Positions 8,984 through 18,498 are shown, counted from the first letter of the stretch. The stretch: DNA of 64,000 nucleotides from Pseudoalteromonas luteoviolacea (GCF_018100925.1 NZ_JAGJEH010000007.1:248001-312000); one strand, 5' to 3'. Notes: generated from the letters alone by a model not told the origin. Translations and numbers: made by a program.

Positions 8984-11488
8984 CTAAGCGAGTTTTCTCA
9001 ATAAGCCTTGGGTATTTTGCCGCATCGTACTGGCCACCATAAAGTAACCTATCGCGGCCACAAACAAGGCACCACTTGCTGGACCCAATGCCCAAATATA
9101 TGGATGTAGCTTACCGTCTACTTCAAACAACTCTCGTTGGATGATAAGTAAAGTGACATCACTGACCAAGGCAGCAACAAAGCCCGCCAAAGCACCCAAT
9201 AGTAAAAACTCATACAAGGTTGCCAATTTAATCAAGCGCCCACGTGCACCTAAAGTACGCAAAATAACAATCTCCTGCATACGCTCGGCTAGGCTCGCCT
9301 GTACCTGAGATATCAGCACTAAAGCACCACTGGTTAACACGATGGCCAACACGAAACTAATAGCCAATGACACTTGAGCAATCATTGACTGCGCTTGCTC
9401 TAAACGACTTTTAATATCAATCATACTCACTGTAGGGTGCTGCCTAAGTAGCGTACTGACGGTTTTTTCATCTCCTTCACCAAATTGCGCAGCACTAAAA
9501 TAAGTTACAGGAAATTTACCCGCGACAGGGGGATTAAAGATCATCACAAAATTGGGCTTGAGCGACCCCCAATCAACGCTGCGAAGACTGGTAACCTTGG
9601 CATCAAAGCTGCGCTCATTAACTAAGAATGTCAGCGTATCGCCCACTTCAATGCCTATCCCTTGCGCCATTCCTCGAGAAACAGAAACTTCTAATTCTGT
9701 ACTATCCGCATCAAACCATGTGCCATCGACCACTTCATTGCCATCTGGTAGCTGCGTCATCCAAGTCAAGTTAAGCTCTCGGCCTGCTCCTCTGGTGGCC
9801 TCTTCATCTTGCTCCTCTCCTTCTTGCTTCGATGCACTACGCGCAAATTTTTCTCCATTTAACGCATTTGCACGACCTCGAAATATAGGGAAGAACTCCG
9901 TATGCGTAATTTGGTTTTGCGTAAAGAAGTCCTGAATATCACTGACCTCTGATTCGTTTATATTAATTAGAAAGGCATTGGGGGCGTCCGCAGGCACTTG
10001 CATTTGCCAATCGGAGATCAGGTCATTTTTGAGTACAAATAAAAATAACATCAGCTTTATCGCTAAAGCAAAGCTGATCAACTGCACAGCATTTGCATTG
10101 GCGCGCTTTTGTAAGGTGGCAATGGCCAAAGACCAACTGCTGCCGGGGCTCAACCCTAACTTTCTACCAGCGCTAAATAGCAACCTCGACACGCCAAACA
10201 GCACGAGCATCAATATTGCGGTCCCACCAAAGAGAAAAAGGGTTGTTTTTAACTCTCCACTGAAAAACCACATCAAGGCAAAAATTGTCGTCACCGACAG
10301 CGCCATATGAACTCGACTTACAGCCAGTTTATCCCCTAAATTACGACGTAAAACGCGTAGTGGTGGGATATCAAATAAATCAAGCAGCGGCTTTAATGAA
10401 AACATCAATGCGCACACCACACCTATGGTAATGGCTAGAAACCACGGCTTGAAACCCGCAGCTGGCAATTGCGTATCCATAAAGCTGGCAAGGTAATCGG
10501 TTGCCACAGCTTGCAATCCATAACCAATTACGATGCCCATAGAGACTGAAAAAGCTGTCACCATAGAGAGATGAAGCAAAAAGATATTGCGAATTGTAGC
10601 TCGACTACCGCCGAGTGTTTTCATCATGGCAACCGGATCATACTGACGTTCACAGTAACGCTTAGCCGACACAGCCATTGCCACCGCAGCCAACATAATT
10701 CCGAATAATCCAGCTAGTAACAAAAAGCTCTCTGAACGCGCGAGATTCTCACCTAGTGGCGACTGACGGTCTTTAATCCCCTGCCACCTTTGATTTTCTC
10801 TCAATTGAGGCTTCAGCCACCCATAGTAATCTGTCAACAGAGCTTCATCACCCGAAAACAACATGCGATAAAACACTCGACTTCCTGGCTGAACCGCCTG
10901 CGTTGCCTCAATATCAGTGTAATTTAATAAAACACGTTTATTACCCGCCAACGAGAAAAATGGTGCATCCGGTTCACTGACAAGGATTTTACTGGCCCGA
11001 AACATACCTACGCCAATTTCAACTTGGTCGCCAACTGCCAAGCCTAAGCTATAAAACATCCCTTCACTAAGCCAGACCTCCCCGGACTTAGGTACATCAC
11101 GTACTTCATATTCAGCTTGCGCAAAATCATCTTTGAGCTTAACGACGCCCCTTAAAGGGTAACCATTAGATACGGCTTTAATCGACCCCAACACCAGTTC
11201 ATCATTGGCAAATAACATAGAATCAAAAAACATTTGCCGTGCAGTGTTCAGACCTAAACGCTCTGCTTCAATAATATAATCATCATTTAGGGCATGGTTG
11301 CTCACTAAACGTCTATCCGCAGCAATAAAGTCTGCTGATTTTTGCTCAATGTTCATTCGAATGCGCTCTGTCACAGATGACAAGCTAAATACTGTTAGTA
11401 CAGCAAGGGCTATCGCCGCAAAAATAATGGTTAACTCACCACGACGCAGCTCTCGCCAAAATAAAGTGAGTGCTAACTTAAACCACAT
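8984..11488 (-). CDS. ybbP: ABC transporter permease, YbbP/FtsX type
   Basis: 834 residues with the FtsX-type layout: one N-terminal membrane helix, a large periplasmic domain, three helices, a second helix and periplasmic domain, and three C-terminal helices. It pairs with the ATPase YbbA just upstream. FtsX/MacB-like permeases of this group act in envelope processes rather than classic import; the substrate of YbbAP is not firmly established. ATG 11488 has AAGGAG nine bases upstream, so the GTG at 11506 is less likely. The gene overlaps the ybbA 3' end by 11 bases, which suggests translational coupling. A run of acidic residues (EGEEQDEEATRG) lies in the second periplasmic domain. Confidence 0.88.
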   Translation of the reverse strand: MWFKLALTLFWRELRRGELTIIFAAIALAVLTVFSLSSVTERIRMNIEQKSADFIAADRRLVSNHALNDDYIIEAERLGLNTARQMFFDSMLFANDELVLGSIKAVSNGYPLRGVVKLKDDFAQAEYEVRDVPKSGEVWLSEGMFYSLGLAVGDQVEIGVGMFRASKILVSEPDAPFFSLAGNKRVLLNYTDIEATQAVQPGSRVFYRMLFSGDEALLTDYYGWLKPQLRENQRWQGIKDRQSPLGENLARSESFLLLAGLFGIMLAAVAMAVSAKRYCERQYDPVAMMKTLGGSRATIRNIFLLHLSMVTAFSVSMGIVIGYGLQAVATDYLASFMDTQLPAAGFKPWFLAITIGVVCALMFSLKPLLDLFDIPPLRVLRRNLGDKLAVSRVHMALSVTTIFALMWFFSGELKTTLFLFGGTAILMLVLFGVSRLLFSAGRKLGLSPGSSWSLAIATLQKRANANAVQLISFALAIKLMLFLFVLKNDLISDWQMQVPADAPNAFLININESEVSDIQDFFTQNQITHTEFFPIFRGRANALNGEKFARSASKQEGEEQDEEATRGAGRELNLTWMTQLPDGNEVVDGTWFDADSTELEVSVSRGMAQGIGIEVGDTLTFLVNERSFDAKVTSLRSVDWGSLKPNFVMIFNPPVAGKFPVTYFSAAQFGEGDEKTVSTLLRQHPTVSMIDIKSRLEQAQSMIAQVSLAISFVLAIVLTSGALVLISQVQASLAERMQEIVILRTLGARGRLIKLATLYEFLLLGALAGFVAALVSDVTLLIIQRELFEVDGKLHPYIWALGPASGALFVAAIGYFMVASTMRQNTQGLLRKLA

Positions 11489-12197
11489 GAACTGTTGCTC
11501 CTTCACCGTCGCGGATCTTTTCTAACTGGCCACCCTCAATGTGAATAATCCGATCGCACTGCCGAGCGAGTGCTTCATCATGAGTAACCAAAATCAATGT
11601 CGTACCATTTTGCTTATTGAGATCGAACAGTAACTTTTCGATGAGATGGCCATTTTTACTGTCTAGATTAGCCGACGGCTCATCTGCAAACAGAATTTTG
11701 GGCGAACCTATGAATGCACGTGCGATCGCTACACGCTGTTGCTCACCGCCGGAAAGTTGCGATGGATAGTGACTCACCCGATGGGATAGGCCCACTTTTT
11801 CAAGTAATTCCGAGGCCTGTTGTTTTGCACCGCTATCACCCGCCAACTCAGCCGGTAGCATGACGTTTTCCAGCGCAGTTAAGCTTTGTACCAACATAAA
11901 AGATTGAAAAACAAAGCCCACCTTTTCTGCTCGTAGGCGCGCGCGCTCTTCTTCATCTAATTTGTGTAGTGCCGCACCGTCCAAAAATACTTCACCAGCC
12001 GATCCTGTATCCAGTCCGGCCAGCAAACTGAGCAACGTAGATTTACCTGAGCCAGACGTGCCCACAATCGCAACAGACTCTCCTGACTTGACAGTGAAAT
12101 TGATATCGCTAAGGATATCTAAGTCACCCTCAAAGGTACTGACTGTTTTGTTAAGTCCTTTGACCTGAATAACATTTAACTGAGAAAGTACTGACAT
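11478..12197 (-). CDS. ybbA: ABC transporter ATP-binding protein YbbA
   Basis: 239 residues with all ABC ATPase motifs: Walker A GTSGSGKST near residue 45, the Q-loop in VFQSFML, signature LSGGEQQR, Walker B ILFADEP and the switch histidine in LVTHDE. Order and spacing match the LolD/MacB-like branch. It energises the YbbP permease encoded immediately downstream. The start ATG at 12195-12197 (MSVLSQLNVIQ) aligns best with the family. A longer upstream frame would run into tesA and has no good ribosome site. This start codon shares bases with the tesA start codon in a CATG. Confidence 0.9.
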   Translation of the reverse strand: MSVLSQLNVIQVKGLNKTVSTFEGDLDILSDINFTVKSGESVAIVGTSGSGKSTLLSLLAGLDTGSAGEVFLDGAALHKLDEEERARLRAEKVGFVFQSFMLVQSLTALENVMLPAELAGDSGAKQQASELLEKVGLSHRVSHYPSQLSGGEQQRVAIARAFIGSPKILFADEPSANLDSKNGHLIEKLLFDLNKQNGTTLILVTHDEALARQCDRIIHIEGGQLEKIRDGEGATVHVV

Positions 12198-12819
12198 GAT
12201 TCGAATTTTCCTAAAACTTATGCTGTTCCTCGCATGCCTCAATCAACCCTTTGGGGCAACAGCTAGCGAGACTAAAATTATGATCATAGGTGATAGCTTA
12301 AGTGCGGGCTACGGACTTAAACAAGACCAAGATTGGGTTAATTTGTTACAAAATAAGTACGCTGAAACGAAAAAATCGATCTCATTAATCAATATGAGTG
12401 TCTCTGGCCAAACCACAGACAACGCACTACTCACCATTGATGCCCAACTTAAAGCGCACCAACCTAGTCATGTATTAATCGAATTAGGCGGAAATGATGG
12501 GATTCGCGGTTTTCCAATTAAACTGATCCGCAAGCACCTCACTGAGTTAGTTGCAAAAAGTAAAAACAATGGCGCACAAGTCGCGCTCATGGAAATTCAA
12601 ATTCCACCAAACCTAGGTCCTAGATACACCAAAATGTTTACTGGTAACTATCAAACAGTAGCCAAAGACACTGGGGCTTATTTGATGGATTATTTTATGG
12701 TGCCGATCGCAGTCGACAAGTCGCTAATGCAAGATGACAACCTGCATCCAAATGAAAAAGCCCAGCCGCTTATTAGAGACTTTATGGAAAAACAATTTGA
12801 TTTATGGCTGAGCAAATAG
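12196..12819 (+). CDS. tesA: Periplasmic lysophospholipase / acyl-CoA thioesterase I / arylesterase
   Basis: 207 residues, an SGNH/GDSL hydrolase. A signal peptide ends near ATA-SE (about residue 22). Catalytic blocks: GDSLSAGYGL (nucleophile Ser), the glycine block around SVSGQTT, GGNDG (oxyanion Asn) and DNLHPN (catalytic Asp and His). The family cleaves thioester, ester and lysophospholipid bonds in the periplasm. The divergent arrangement with ybbA-ybbP is the same as in enterobacteria and supports the assignment. Confidence 0.92.
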   Translation: MIRIFLKLMLFLACLNQPFGATASETKIMIIGDSLSAGYGLKQDQDWVNLLQNKYAETKKSISLINMSVSGQTTDNALLTIDAQLKAHQPSHVLIELGGNDGIRGFPIKLIRKHLTELVAKSKNNGAQVALMEIQIPPNLGPRYTKMFTGNYQTVAKDTGAYLMDYFMVPIAVDKSLMQDDNLHPNEKAQPLIRDFMEKQFDLWLSK

Positions 12820-12847
12820 TAACCAGCTGAATTAAAAAGTAAATAAT

Positions 12848-12873
12848 TGTACCCAACAGCACTTTTGGGTACA
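12848..12873 (+). terminator. Probable terminator after tesA
   Basis: Perfect 9-bp stem TGTACCCAA / TTGGGTACA with an 8-base loop, about 30 bases after the tesA stop. The following sequence is T-rich but has no long T run, so strength is uncertain. Confidence 0.5.
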
Positions 12874-12963
12874 CTTTAGTTGTAGTTTTAGTGTTAAATG
12901 ACCCACCTAAAAGTCAAGATTCACTGCCCTCTATGGACGTTCTATATTAGTAAGGAAATTGAA

Positions 12964-13581
12964 ATGAAGAAGTATTTTGTAACAGCATTAGCCGTCACGA
13001 TTTTATCTGGCTGTGCATCAGTTGAGATGCAAAGTTATGTTGATCCGCAATTTAAAACCACCCAATATTCAAGTTTTTTGGTTGACGCAGCAATCACCGA
13101 CTTAACCTTGAAAACACTGATTGAGGACAGGGTTTGCAAACAAATCAACCTTAATTTCAGTGAGGTCAAGTGCGTCAAAGCGATCGATACCTTTTCTCCA
13201 ACACGGGAGTACAACCAGCAAACATGGCAGCAAGTTTTTGCCAAAACGGGTGCACAAGCACGATTGCAGATAGAGCTACTTTCACAAGAAAGCCAAGCTT
13301 CACATGCTTTCACCGCAAACTCAGCACCTTCGTATTCGTCAATGGGCACCCCCTCGACTAACTATACGTCGTATACCACTGTACATCTAACGGACAAGTT
13401 TCAAATTACTTTATTTGACAAAGGGGACCAAAATAAAGCCATGACGGCAACTGGTGTTGTAAAAGCGCAAAAAACCTTTCGAGATCACAACAAGACCATC
13501 GCGTCGATGTTATCGGAGCGAATTGCACAAGAACTACTCTATAAGGGCTTAGTTAAGCAACCTACACCTGTAAAACTATAA
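12964..13581 (+). CDS. Putative lipoprotein of unknown function
   Basis: 205 residues. ATG 12964 has AAGGA nine bases upstream and begins a lipoprotein signal (MKKYFVTALAVTILSGC) with lipobox L-S-G-C; Cys17 would be acylated. No Asp follows the Cys, so outer-membrane sorting is likely. The mature part holds a Ser/Thr/Tyr-rich middle (SAPSYSSMGTPSTNYTSY) and no motif I recognise. It lies alone between tesA and a convergent two-component operon. Confidence 0.75.
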   Translation: MKKYFVTALAVTILSGCASVEMQSYVDPQFKTTQYSSFLVDAAITDLTLKTLIEDRVCKQINLNFSEVKCVKAIDTFSPTREYNQQTWQQVFAKTGAQARLQIELLSQESQASHAFTANSAPSYSSMGTPSTNYTSYTTVHLTDKFQITLFDKGDQNKAMTATGVVKAQKTFRDHNKTIASMLSERIAQELLYKGLVKQPTPVKL

Positions 13582-13602
13582 CTGGGTAAGCAAAACTGAA
13601 AC

Positions 13603-13620
13603 TTGAGGCTAATGCCTCAA
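13603..13620 (+). terminator. Short hairpin between convergent lipoprotein and histidine-kinase genes
   Basis: TTGAGGC, a TAAT loop and GCCTCAA lie just after the lipoprotein stop. The next T run lies inside the end of the converging kinase gene. Terminator function is plausible but weak. Confidence 0.4.
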
Positions 13621-13624
13621 ATTC

Positions 13625-14878
13625 CTAATTTTTTGGGCAAGTGAGATGAAATGCACTGCCCTGTTCGCTGCTATCTAGAGATAAGTGGATATCTAATCTT
13701 TGACATAACCTAAACACGATAGATAGGCCCATACCTAATCCTGAGCTTGACTCACCTTTGATCCCTGATTCAAAAATTCGCCCTTGTATATCACTTGGGA
13801 TCCCCTGACCCGTATCTACGATACTCAAGATATTGTTCGCAAAGTTCACCGTGACAGTGCCTTTGTCTACATGGGAAAATGCGTTTCCAATCAGGTTGCT
13901 CAATATCAAGTTTAAAGCACTTTCACCAAGCGCAATGGTAGCGCCACTAGGCACGTTGATCTCTACCGATATATCTTTGCTCTCAATTTTATGCGCTTGC
14001 TGTAAGATACAATTTTCAACCAGCGGTAGCAGTTTCACTTCTGTTTGGTTGATTGTTTCTTCTCTGGCCAACGCTAGCAGGATCTCAACGCTTTGCGCCA
14101 TTTGCGCCTGTGCTGATACAGCACGCTCTACCAAGGCTTGTTGTTTATCATTCAATGCTTCTTGCTGTAGCAAGGTCAGCGCCCCTTGTGTAACCGCAAT
14201 AGGAGTGCGCAGCTCATGTGAAGCATCTCTGGTAAATGCTTGCTCTCTATCAATAAATTGACGAATTCGATCCAGAGCCTGTTCAAGTGTACGCGCAAAA
14301 CCGCCAATCTCATCATTCACGAATTGATTGGAGAAGTTCTGTGGCAGCTTCTCAACGGGCGCCTGCGCAACAATATCAACCAACCGATCGAGGGGTTTAA
14401 GCAGCTTTTTAGCCATGGCAAGTGACATGAAGGCCAGTAATATAGCAACAATCAACACGATTGCGAGCGCCACTAGCAGGAAGTTAAACATGCCCATTTT
14501 TATTTTTCTAACTACCAGTTGCTCACTGACCTCGGCCAGTAAAATCCCTTTATCTAACCACATTAGGTGATAGTGCTTATCGTCTATTGAGGCAAATTCA
14601 ACAGCGCGTGGCTCCTCGATCAATGCCTCTTTTATAAATATGGGTAATTGCTGCTTATGCTCCAAGTATTGAATAAAATCAAGTCGAGGTTGCGGTGTGT
14701 TGCCCAAGTTTAACTGCTTGGAGACATATGCTGCTTCATCTTTGAGCAATACATTAAATAGATGATCTTCAATTGTATAAGCAAAAAGAAAACAGACGAA
14801 TCCAAATAACAAACTGATAAATAACGATATGCCAACAAAATAGGCAATGATTCTAGTGCGTAATTGACGAGCTTTCAT
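13625..14878 (-). CDS. Sensor histidine kinase of an OmpR-type two-component system
   Basis: 417 residues from ATG 14878, four bases after the response-regulator stop. Membrane helix near 11-34, periplasmic sensor of about 95 residues, second helix near 131-155, HAMP linker, then HisKA with phospho-acceptor H221 (RDASHELRTP), N box (LILSNLIGNAFSH), G1 (DTGQGIP) and G2 (GLGMGLSIV). It autophosphorylates and passes phosphate to the regulator encoded just upstream in the same operon. The sensor domain is small and of no family I recognise. The long N-terminal extension that is open in this frame overlaps the regulator gene and is not real. Confidence 0.9.
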   Translation of the reverse strand: MKARQLRTRIIAYFVGISLFISLLFGFVCFLFAYTIEDHLFNVLLKDEAAYVSKQLNLGNTPQPRLDFIQYLEHKQQLPIFIKEALIEEPRAVEFASIDDKHYHLMWLDKGILLAEVSEQLVVRKIKMGMFNFLLVALAIVLIVAILLAFMSLAMAKKLLKPLDRLVDIVAQAPVEKLPQNFSNQFVNDEIGGFARTLEQALDRIRQFIDREQAFTRDASHELRTPIAVTQGALTLLQQEALNDKQQALVERAVSAQAQMAQSVEILLALAREETINQTEVKLLPLVENCILQQAHKIESKDISVEINVPSGATIALGESALNLILSNLIGNAFSHVDKGTVTVNFANNILSIVDTGQGIPSDIQGRIFESGIKGESSSGLGMGLSIVFRLCQRLDIHLSLDSSEQGSAFHLTCPKN

Positions 14879-14882
14879 AAGA

Positions 14883-15593
14883 TTATGCAATATCCAAAGC
14901 CAGACCAACACTGTGAATCGTTTTAATGATCGCTGTGTCAAATGGCTTATCAATCGCCTTTCTAAGCTGATAAACATGGGATCGTAACGCATCTGAGTCT
15001 GTAGGGTCATCTCCCCAAATTTTATCACTGAGCTCACTACGACTCAGAGGCCTTGGGTGGTGCTCCATTAACAGCTGCAATATTTTAAGTGGGATCGGCT
15101 GCAAGATAATTTCTTGACCGCCACGCTTCACTTGTTGAGTTTGAGCATTAAGACTTAAGTCGCCAAGCTGTAAAGTTTTCTCACAGTTAAGCAAGTGACG
15201 CTTAGCGAGCGCCAAGCATCTAACAAATAACTCCTCCAGCGCAAATGGCTTAGTTAAATAATCATCTGCGCCTGTTTCAAACCCCGCTAATTTATCATCC
15301 AACGCATCGCGTGCAGTCAACATAATGATAGGAATATGCCGGCTGGCTTTATTTCTCAGGGTGTTACACACATCTAGCCCATCCATTTCTGGAAGCATGA
15401 TGTCGAGAATAATGCAGTCATAATAGTTCTGTAAGGCAAGATCCACGCCTTGCTTGCCATCGTAAGCAAAGTCCAAGACTAATCCGCGTGGTTCAAAGTA
15501 CTCTGCAATATTGCGGCTGATTTCGAGGTTGTCCTCAACCACGAGTACTTTAAATTGCATATCCATTTTGCGCATAGACGAGTGTTTATCCAT
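14883..15593 (-). CDS. OmpR/PhoB-family response regulator
   Basis: 236 residues. Receiver domain with acidic pocket VVEDN and phospho-acceptor D64 (IILDIMLPEMDG), switch Thr in MLTA and Lys in LTKPF. The C-terminal winged helix (residues about 135-235) carries SHVYQLRKAI as recognition helix. First gene of the operon with the histidine kinase. The start could be one of three nearby in-frame ATGs (15593, 15566, 15560); none has a strong ribosome site. Confidence 0.9.
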   Translation of the reverse strand: MDKHSSMRKMDMQFKVLVVEDNLEISRNIAEYFEPRGLVLDFAYDGKQGVDLALQNYYDCIILDIMLPEMDGLDVCNTLRNKASRHIPIIMLTARDALDDKLAGFETGADDYLTKPFALEELFVRCLALAKRHLLNCEKTLQLGDLSLNAQTQQVKRGGQEIILQPIPLKILQLLMEHHPRPLSRSELSDKIWGDDPTDSDALRSHVYQLRKAIDKPFDTAIIKTIHSVGLALDIA

Positions 15594-15876
15594 ATTAATA
15601 CCGTAGAAATTGGGTTATTGCTTACAGCTTATCATGCGGATCTGTGAAATGATTGTGAAATAACGGGGAGCTTGGTAAAAAGTGCGATTGATCTGCTCTA
15701 TCGGTTTTACCAAGCATAAATACTTGCGCCACCTTAAGAAAAAGTGGGCACCAAGTGGAGAGTAAAAGTGAGTTATTACCCTCATAAATTAACTTAAGCA
15801 CGAAACATGAATTTTTTTATACTTATTTTTAAAATTAAGAACATTTAGCTCTATTTTCTCATAACTTGGTGCTTAT

Positions 15877-16302
15877 TTATGTTAACTTTCCTCTTCTCAT
15901 CGGGGACTGATTAAACAGTCGTGTTAGCCATTGAAATAGGCCTGGACGTGGATCTAACTTCACATTTAAGTTAAAGCTATACCCTTTTTTGTAATGAGTT
16001 CTGATTACTTCACCTTCTAGATTGTGTTTTGAAATACTGCGACGTAGCTCTGACACAGCACGATTTATCGCGTTGTTGTCAACATACTCTTGTTGCCAGA
16101 TCTCTCGACACAATTCATCGCGGCTAATCACGCGATCTCTGTGCTGAATAAAGTAAACTAACAAGTCGTAGATCAGGGGTTCAACTTTAACCCTTTCACC
16201 GCAGAATGTTAACGAACGTTTCCTTTTATTCAGTGCATAATGACCAAATACCGCAAAGGTAAAGTCAGTATTTTCTTTATCACTTAAATTCATGATCAAC
16301 AA
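15877..16302 (-). CDS. Stand-alone winged-helix DNA-binding protein (CadC/OmpR C-terminal type)
   Basis: About 140 residues made almost wholly of a Trans_reg_C winged helix (LTFCGERVKVEPLIYDLL, SRDELCREIWQ, NNAINRAVSELRRSI, HYKKGYSF) followed by 25 basic residues. It has neither a receiver domain nor a transmembrane helix, so it is not a standard OmpR or CadC protein. The start is uncertain. ATG 16293 lies 13 bases from AAGGAAG, while the TTG codons at 16302 and 16299 are 4 and 7 bases away, so a TTG start is likely. Targets are unknown. Confidence 0.72.
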   Translation of the reverse strand: MLIMNLSDKENTDFTFAVFGHYALNKRKRSLTFCGERVKVEPLIYDLLVYFIQHRDRVISRDELCREIWQQEYVDNNAINRAVSELRRSISKHNLEGEVIRTHYKKGYSFNLNVKLDPRPGLFQWLTRLFNQSPMRRGKLT

Positions 16303-16627
16303 TATACTTCCTTTATATATGACTTTAAAAGCGCTTATATTTTATCGCTCTAGGCAGTAAATTGGTATTAACTAAGCCATATTTTCACATGACTTTTGTT
16401 AATAGAAACATATTACCCAATTGACCACAAAAGAGACAAAAAACCTTAACAGTCAACTGTTGATACACAAGTTTTATACAAAAAAAACACATATGAGAAC
16501 AAAAAACCCTCGCTTTATTTTAGAAAATTGCTGTTTATTTCAGTATTCATGACAGTCAATTATTTAGGCTTTTTTTATCCACATTAGTAAAATTCATGAT
16601 GTAGTATTTTTTTCTTAATTTTGACTT
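16303..16627. other. AT-rich intergenic region
   Basis: About 325 bases, strongly AT-rich, between the winged-helix gene and the end of the DJ-1-like gene. It should contain the promoter of the winged-helix gene. No gene or clear repeat is seen. Confidence 0.5.
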
Positions 16628-16650
16628 AAAAGGGCCCATTTTTAGGCCCT
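16628..16650 (-). terminator. Terminator after the DJ-1-like gene
   Basis: On the minus strand AGGGCC, an 8-base loop and GGCCCT are followed by a short T run. It lies 10 bases after the stop codon. Confidence 0.6.
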
Positions 16651-16659
16651 CGTAACCCT

Positions 16660-17766
16660 CTAAAGGGATGCCATAAAAGATTTGATTTTTTCGTTTTCAG
16701 GAAACTGTTTCGCGCTTGATTGTAAAACTTTTAACGCTTTATCTGACTGATTCATACGCACATAGGCTTGAGCAAGCGAGACTGCTAATACGGGGTGTGA
16801 AAACTTAGGTAACACATACTCTAGTAGCTGTGCACTGGCATCAACTTGATACTCCGTTGTGGCATGTTTAATTTGAAAAACACTGAGCATAGCAAGCATT
16901 TTCATGTCATAAAGTGCTGGTGTTGCTTCCAACTTTTGAATGGCTGCATTTTGATCCCTTAAAAATAACTCATACAAATTGACACTGGCATCATCTTGAT
17001 AGGGCTGAGCTGACAGTAGTTCAACGCCCATGGCTGTCACCATTGCCCGTGCAGTATCCACGGTTGAAAAAGGGTTTTGGCCTGTGATCAATCGACCATC
17101 GACAGTGACTTGATTTAACATCACGCCATCTTGCTCAAATTTTGCACCGCGCTCTTCTAGTTTGTCTTGCAATAAAAATGGGAAATCTTTTAACCACTTA
17201 GAACCAAATGCGTGCTCTTCCGCATTGGTAAACCCATTAACTCGTTTTCCTTCTACCAAGTAGCTTCCATCACTCAATTTTACGTCAACAAAAGCCGCTG
17301 GCCCATGGCACACGCCTGCAACCACGCCACTATTTTCATAAACTTTTGAGATAGTTTGCTTTAGCGGTTCATGTTGATGTAAATCGAACATCGGACCTTT
17401 ACCGCCAACAACAAATATGCCATCAAATTTACTGGCATCAATATCTGCCAGTTTGTAGCTGTTTGTCAGAGAGGCCACAGCAGTCTTATCATTCAGGAAT
17501 TTTTGATTATAAATTGCTGACTTATCATATTCGTCTGCGATAGGTTCACCACCAGACGGAGAAGCAATAGTGACTTGAATACCATGGCGTTTAAATACAT
17601 GATACGCTTTGCTTAATTCACCAAATTCGTACCCTGGCTTTACAAGCTCTTGGTTTTGATTTACTTCACCGTAGCTACTGACCACCATCAATACATTCGT
17701 GTGATCTTTCGCAGCGGCAACTGAGCTAAAAAGTGCAATACTGGTTAGCATAGTGAGGCTTTTCAT
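16660..17766 (-). CDS. Periplasmic DJ-1/PfpI-family protein with C-terminal TPR-like extension
   Basis: 368 residues from ATG 17766, which has AAGGAG upstream. A signal peptide ends near AAA-KD (residue 19). The DJ-1/PfpI domain (about 22-235) has the nucleophile elbow AGVCHGPAA (C153, H154) and the preceding VVGGKGPMFDL segment, as in Hsp31/glyoxalase III-like members that handle methylglyoxal or damaged proteins. The last 110 residues hold a TPR-like helical repeat (AVSLAQAYVRMNQSDKALKVL), not usual for this family. Export suggests a role in periplasmic stress or small-molecule detoxification. The exact reaction is unknown. Confidence 0.82.
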   Translation of the reverse strand: MKSLTMLTSIALFSSVAAAKDHTNVLMVVSSYGEVNQNQELVKPGYEFGELSKAYHVFKRHGIQVTIASPSGGEPIADEYDKSAIYNQKFLNDKTAVASLTNSYKLADIDASKFDGIFVVGGKGPMFDLHQHEPLKQTISKVYENSGVVAGVCHGPAAFVDVKLSDGSYLVEGKRVNGFTNAEEHAFGSKWLKDFPFLLQDKLEERGAKFEQDGVMLNQVTVDGRLITGQNPFSTVDTARAMVTAMGVELLSAQPYQDDASVNLYELFLRDQNAAIQKLEATPALYDMKMLAMLSVFQIKHATTEYQVDASAQLLEYVLPKFSHPVLAVSLAQAYVRMNQSDKALKVLQSSAKQFPENEKIKSFMASL

Positions 17767-17973
17767 AACGACTCTCCTTTTGGTTGGGAGTATCACAATA
17801 AGGGAGTGGATGTGAAACTGACGTGAAGTAAGGAGCAATGACTTTCGTAGAAGTTATATTATACGTTTAACTAGTTAAGTTGATTGAAAAGACTTGCCGA
17901 ACGAGGCTAGAAAAAACTACTTTGTAGTTTTTATTGACTCTTAATTACGACTCTGTCGTTGTAAACTCTGACA

Positions 17974-18498
17974 ATGATGAGCGATACAGTTAAAATAAAT
18001 GGAATATTCCAACAATCAAGAATAATAACAATGAGTAATATAACTACCAATGCCAAAAACCAGCATATTTCAGAAAATATATGGCTACTTTACAAAGAAG
18101 CATACTTCTATCCTTTAATGCCAATTCACCATTATAAGAATGGTGCAATTATAAGCGTGTGGAATACACATGGTCATCAGTTAAGTAGGAAGAAGAATAC
18201 CAGCTTACAACAAAAATATATTGCGTTATTGTCTCGGTTACCGTCAACAATTAAATATCTATACGGTGGTAATCATGACATGTCTTATCGTGAGTTGAGT
18301 GTGTGTTTAGACCTCCCATTAACACTTGCTCAATCTATTTCCAAGCGCTATAACCAACGCGCTTTTTATTACCTAGTTGATGGCAAAATCACTTTATACA
18401 ATAGTCATAATTTGGCACAGTTTTACACTTTTAATGATTTGATCACCTCACGATTACGTCGTGTTACCCTACCGAGCGAAAACGCAGCTCTATTGTGA
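17974..18498 (+). CDS. DUF3293-like cytoplasmic protein
   Basis: 174 residues. The core (IISVWNTHGHQLSRKKN, YGGNHD, LDLPLTLAQSISKRYNQRAF, LVDGKITLYNS) follows the DUF3293 pattern, with a WNP-like motif early, a GG-D turn and a closing FYYLVDG strand. Function is unknown. No signal peptide or membrane helix. The start is doubtful, since neither the ATG at 17974 nor that at 18031 has a good ribosome site. Confidence 0.62.
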   Translation: MMSDTVKINGIFQQSRIITMSNITTNAKNQHISENIWLLYKEAYFYPLMPIHHYKNGAIISVWNTHGHQLSRKKNTSLQQKYIALLSRLPSTIKYLYGGNHDMSYRELSVCLDLPLTLAQSISKRYNQRAFYYLVDGKITLYNSHNLAQFYTFNDLITSRLRRVTLPSENAALL

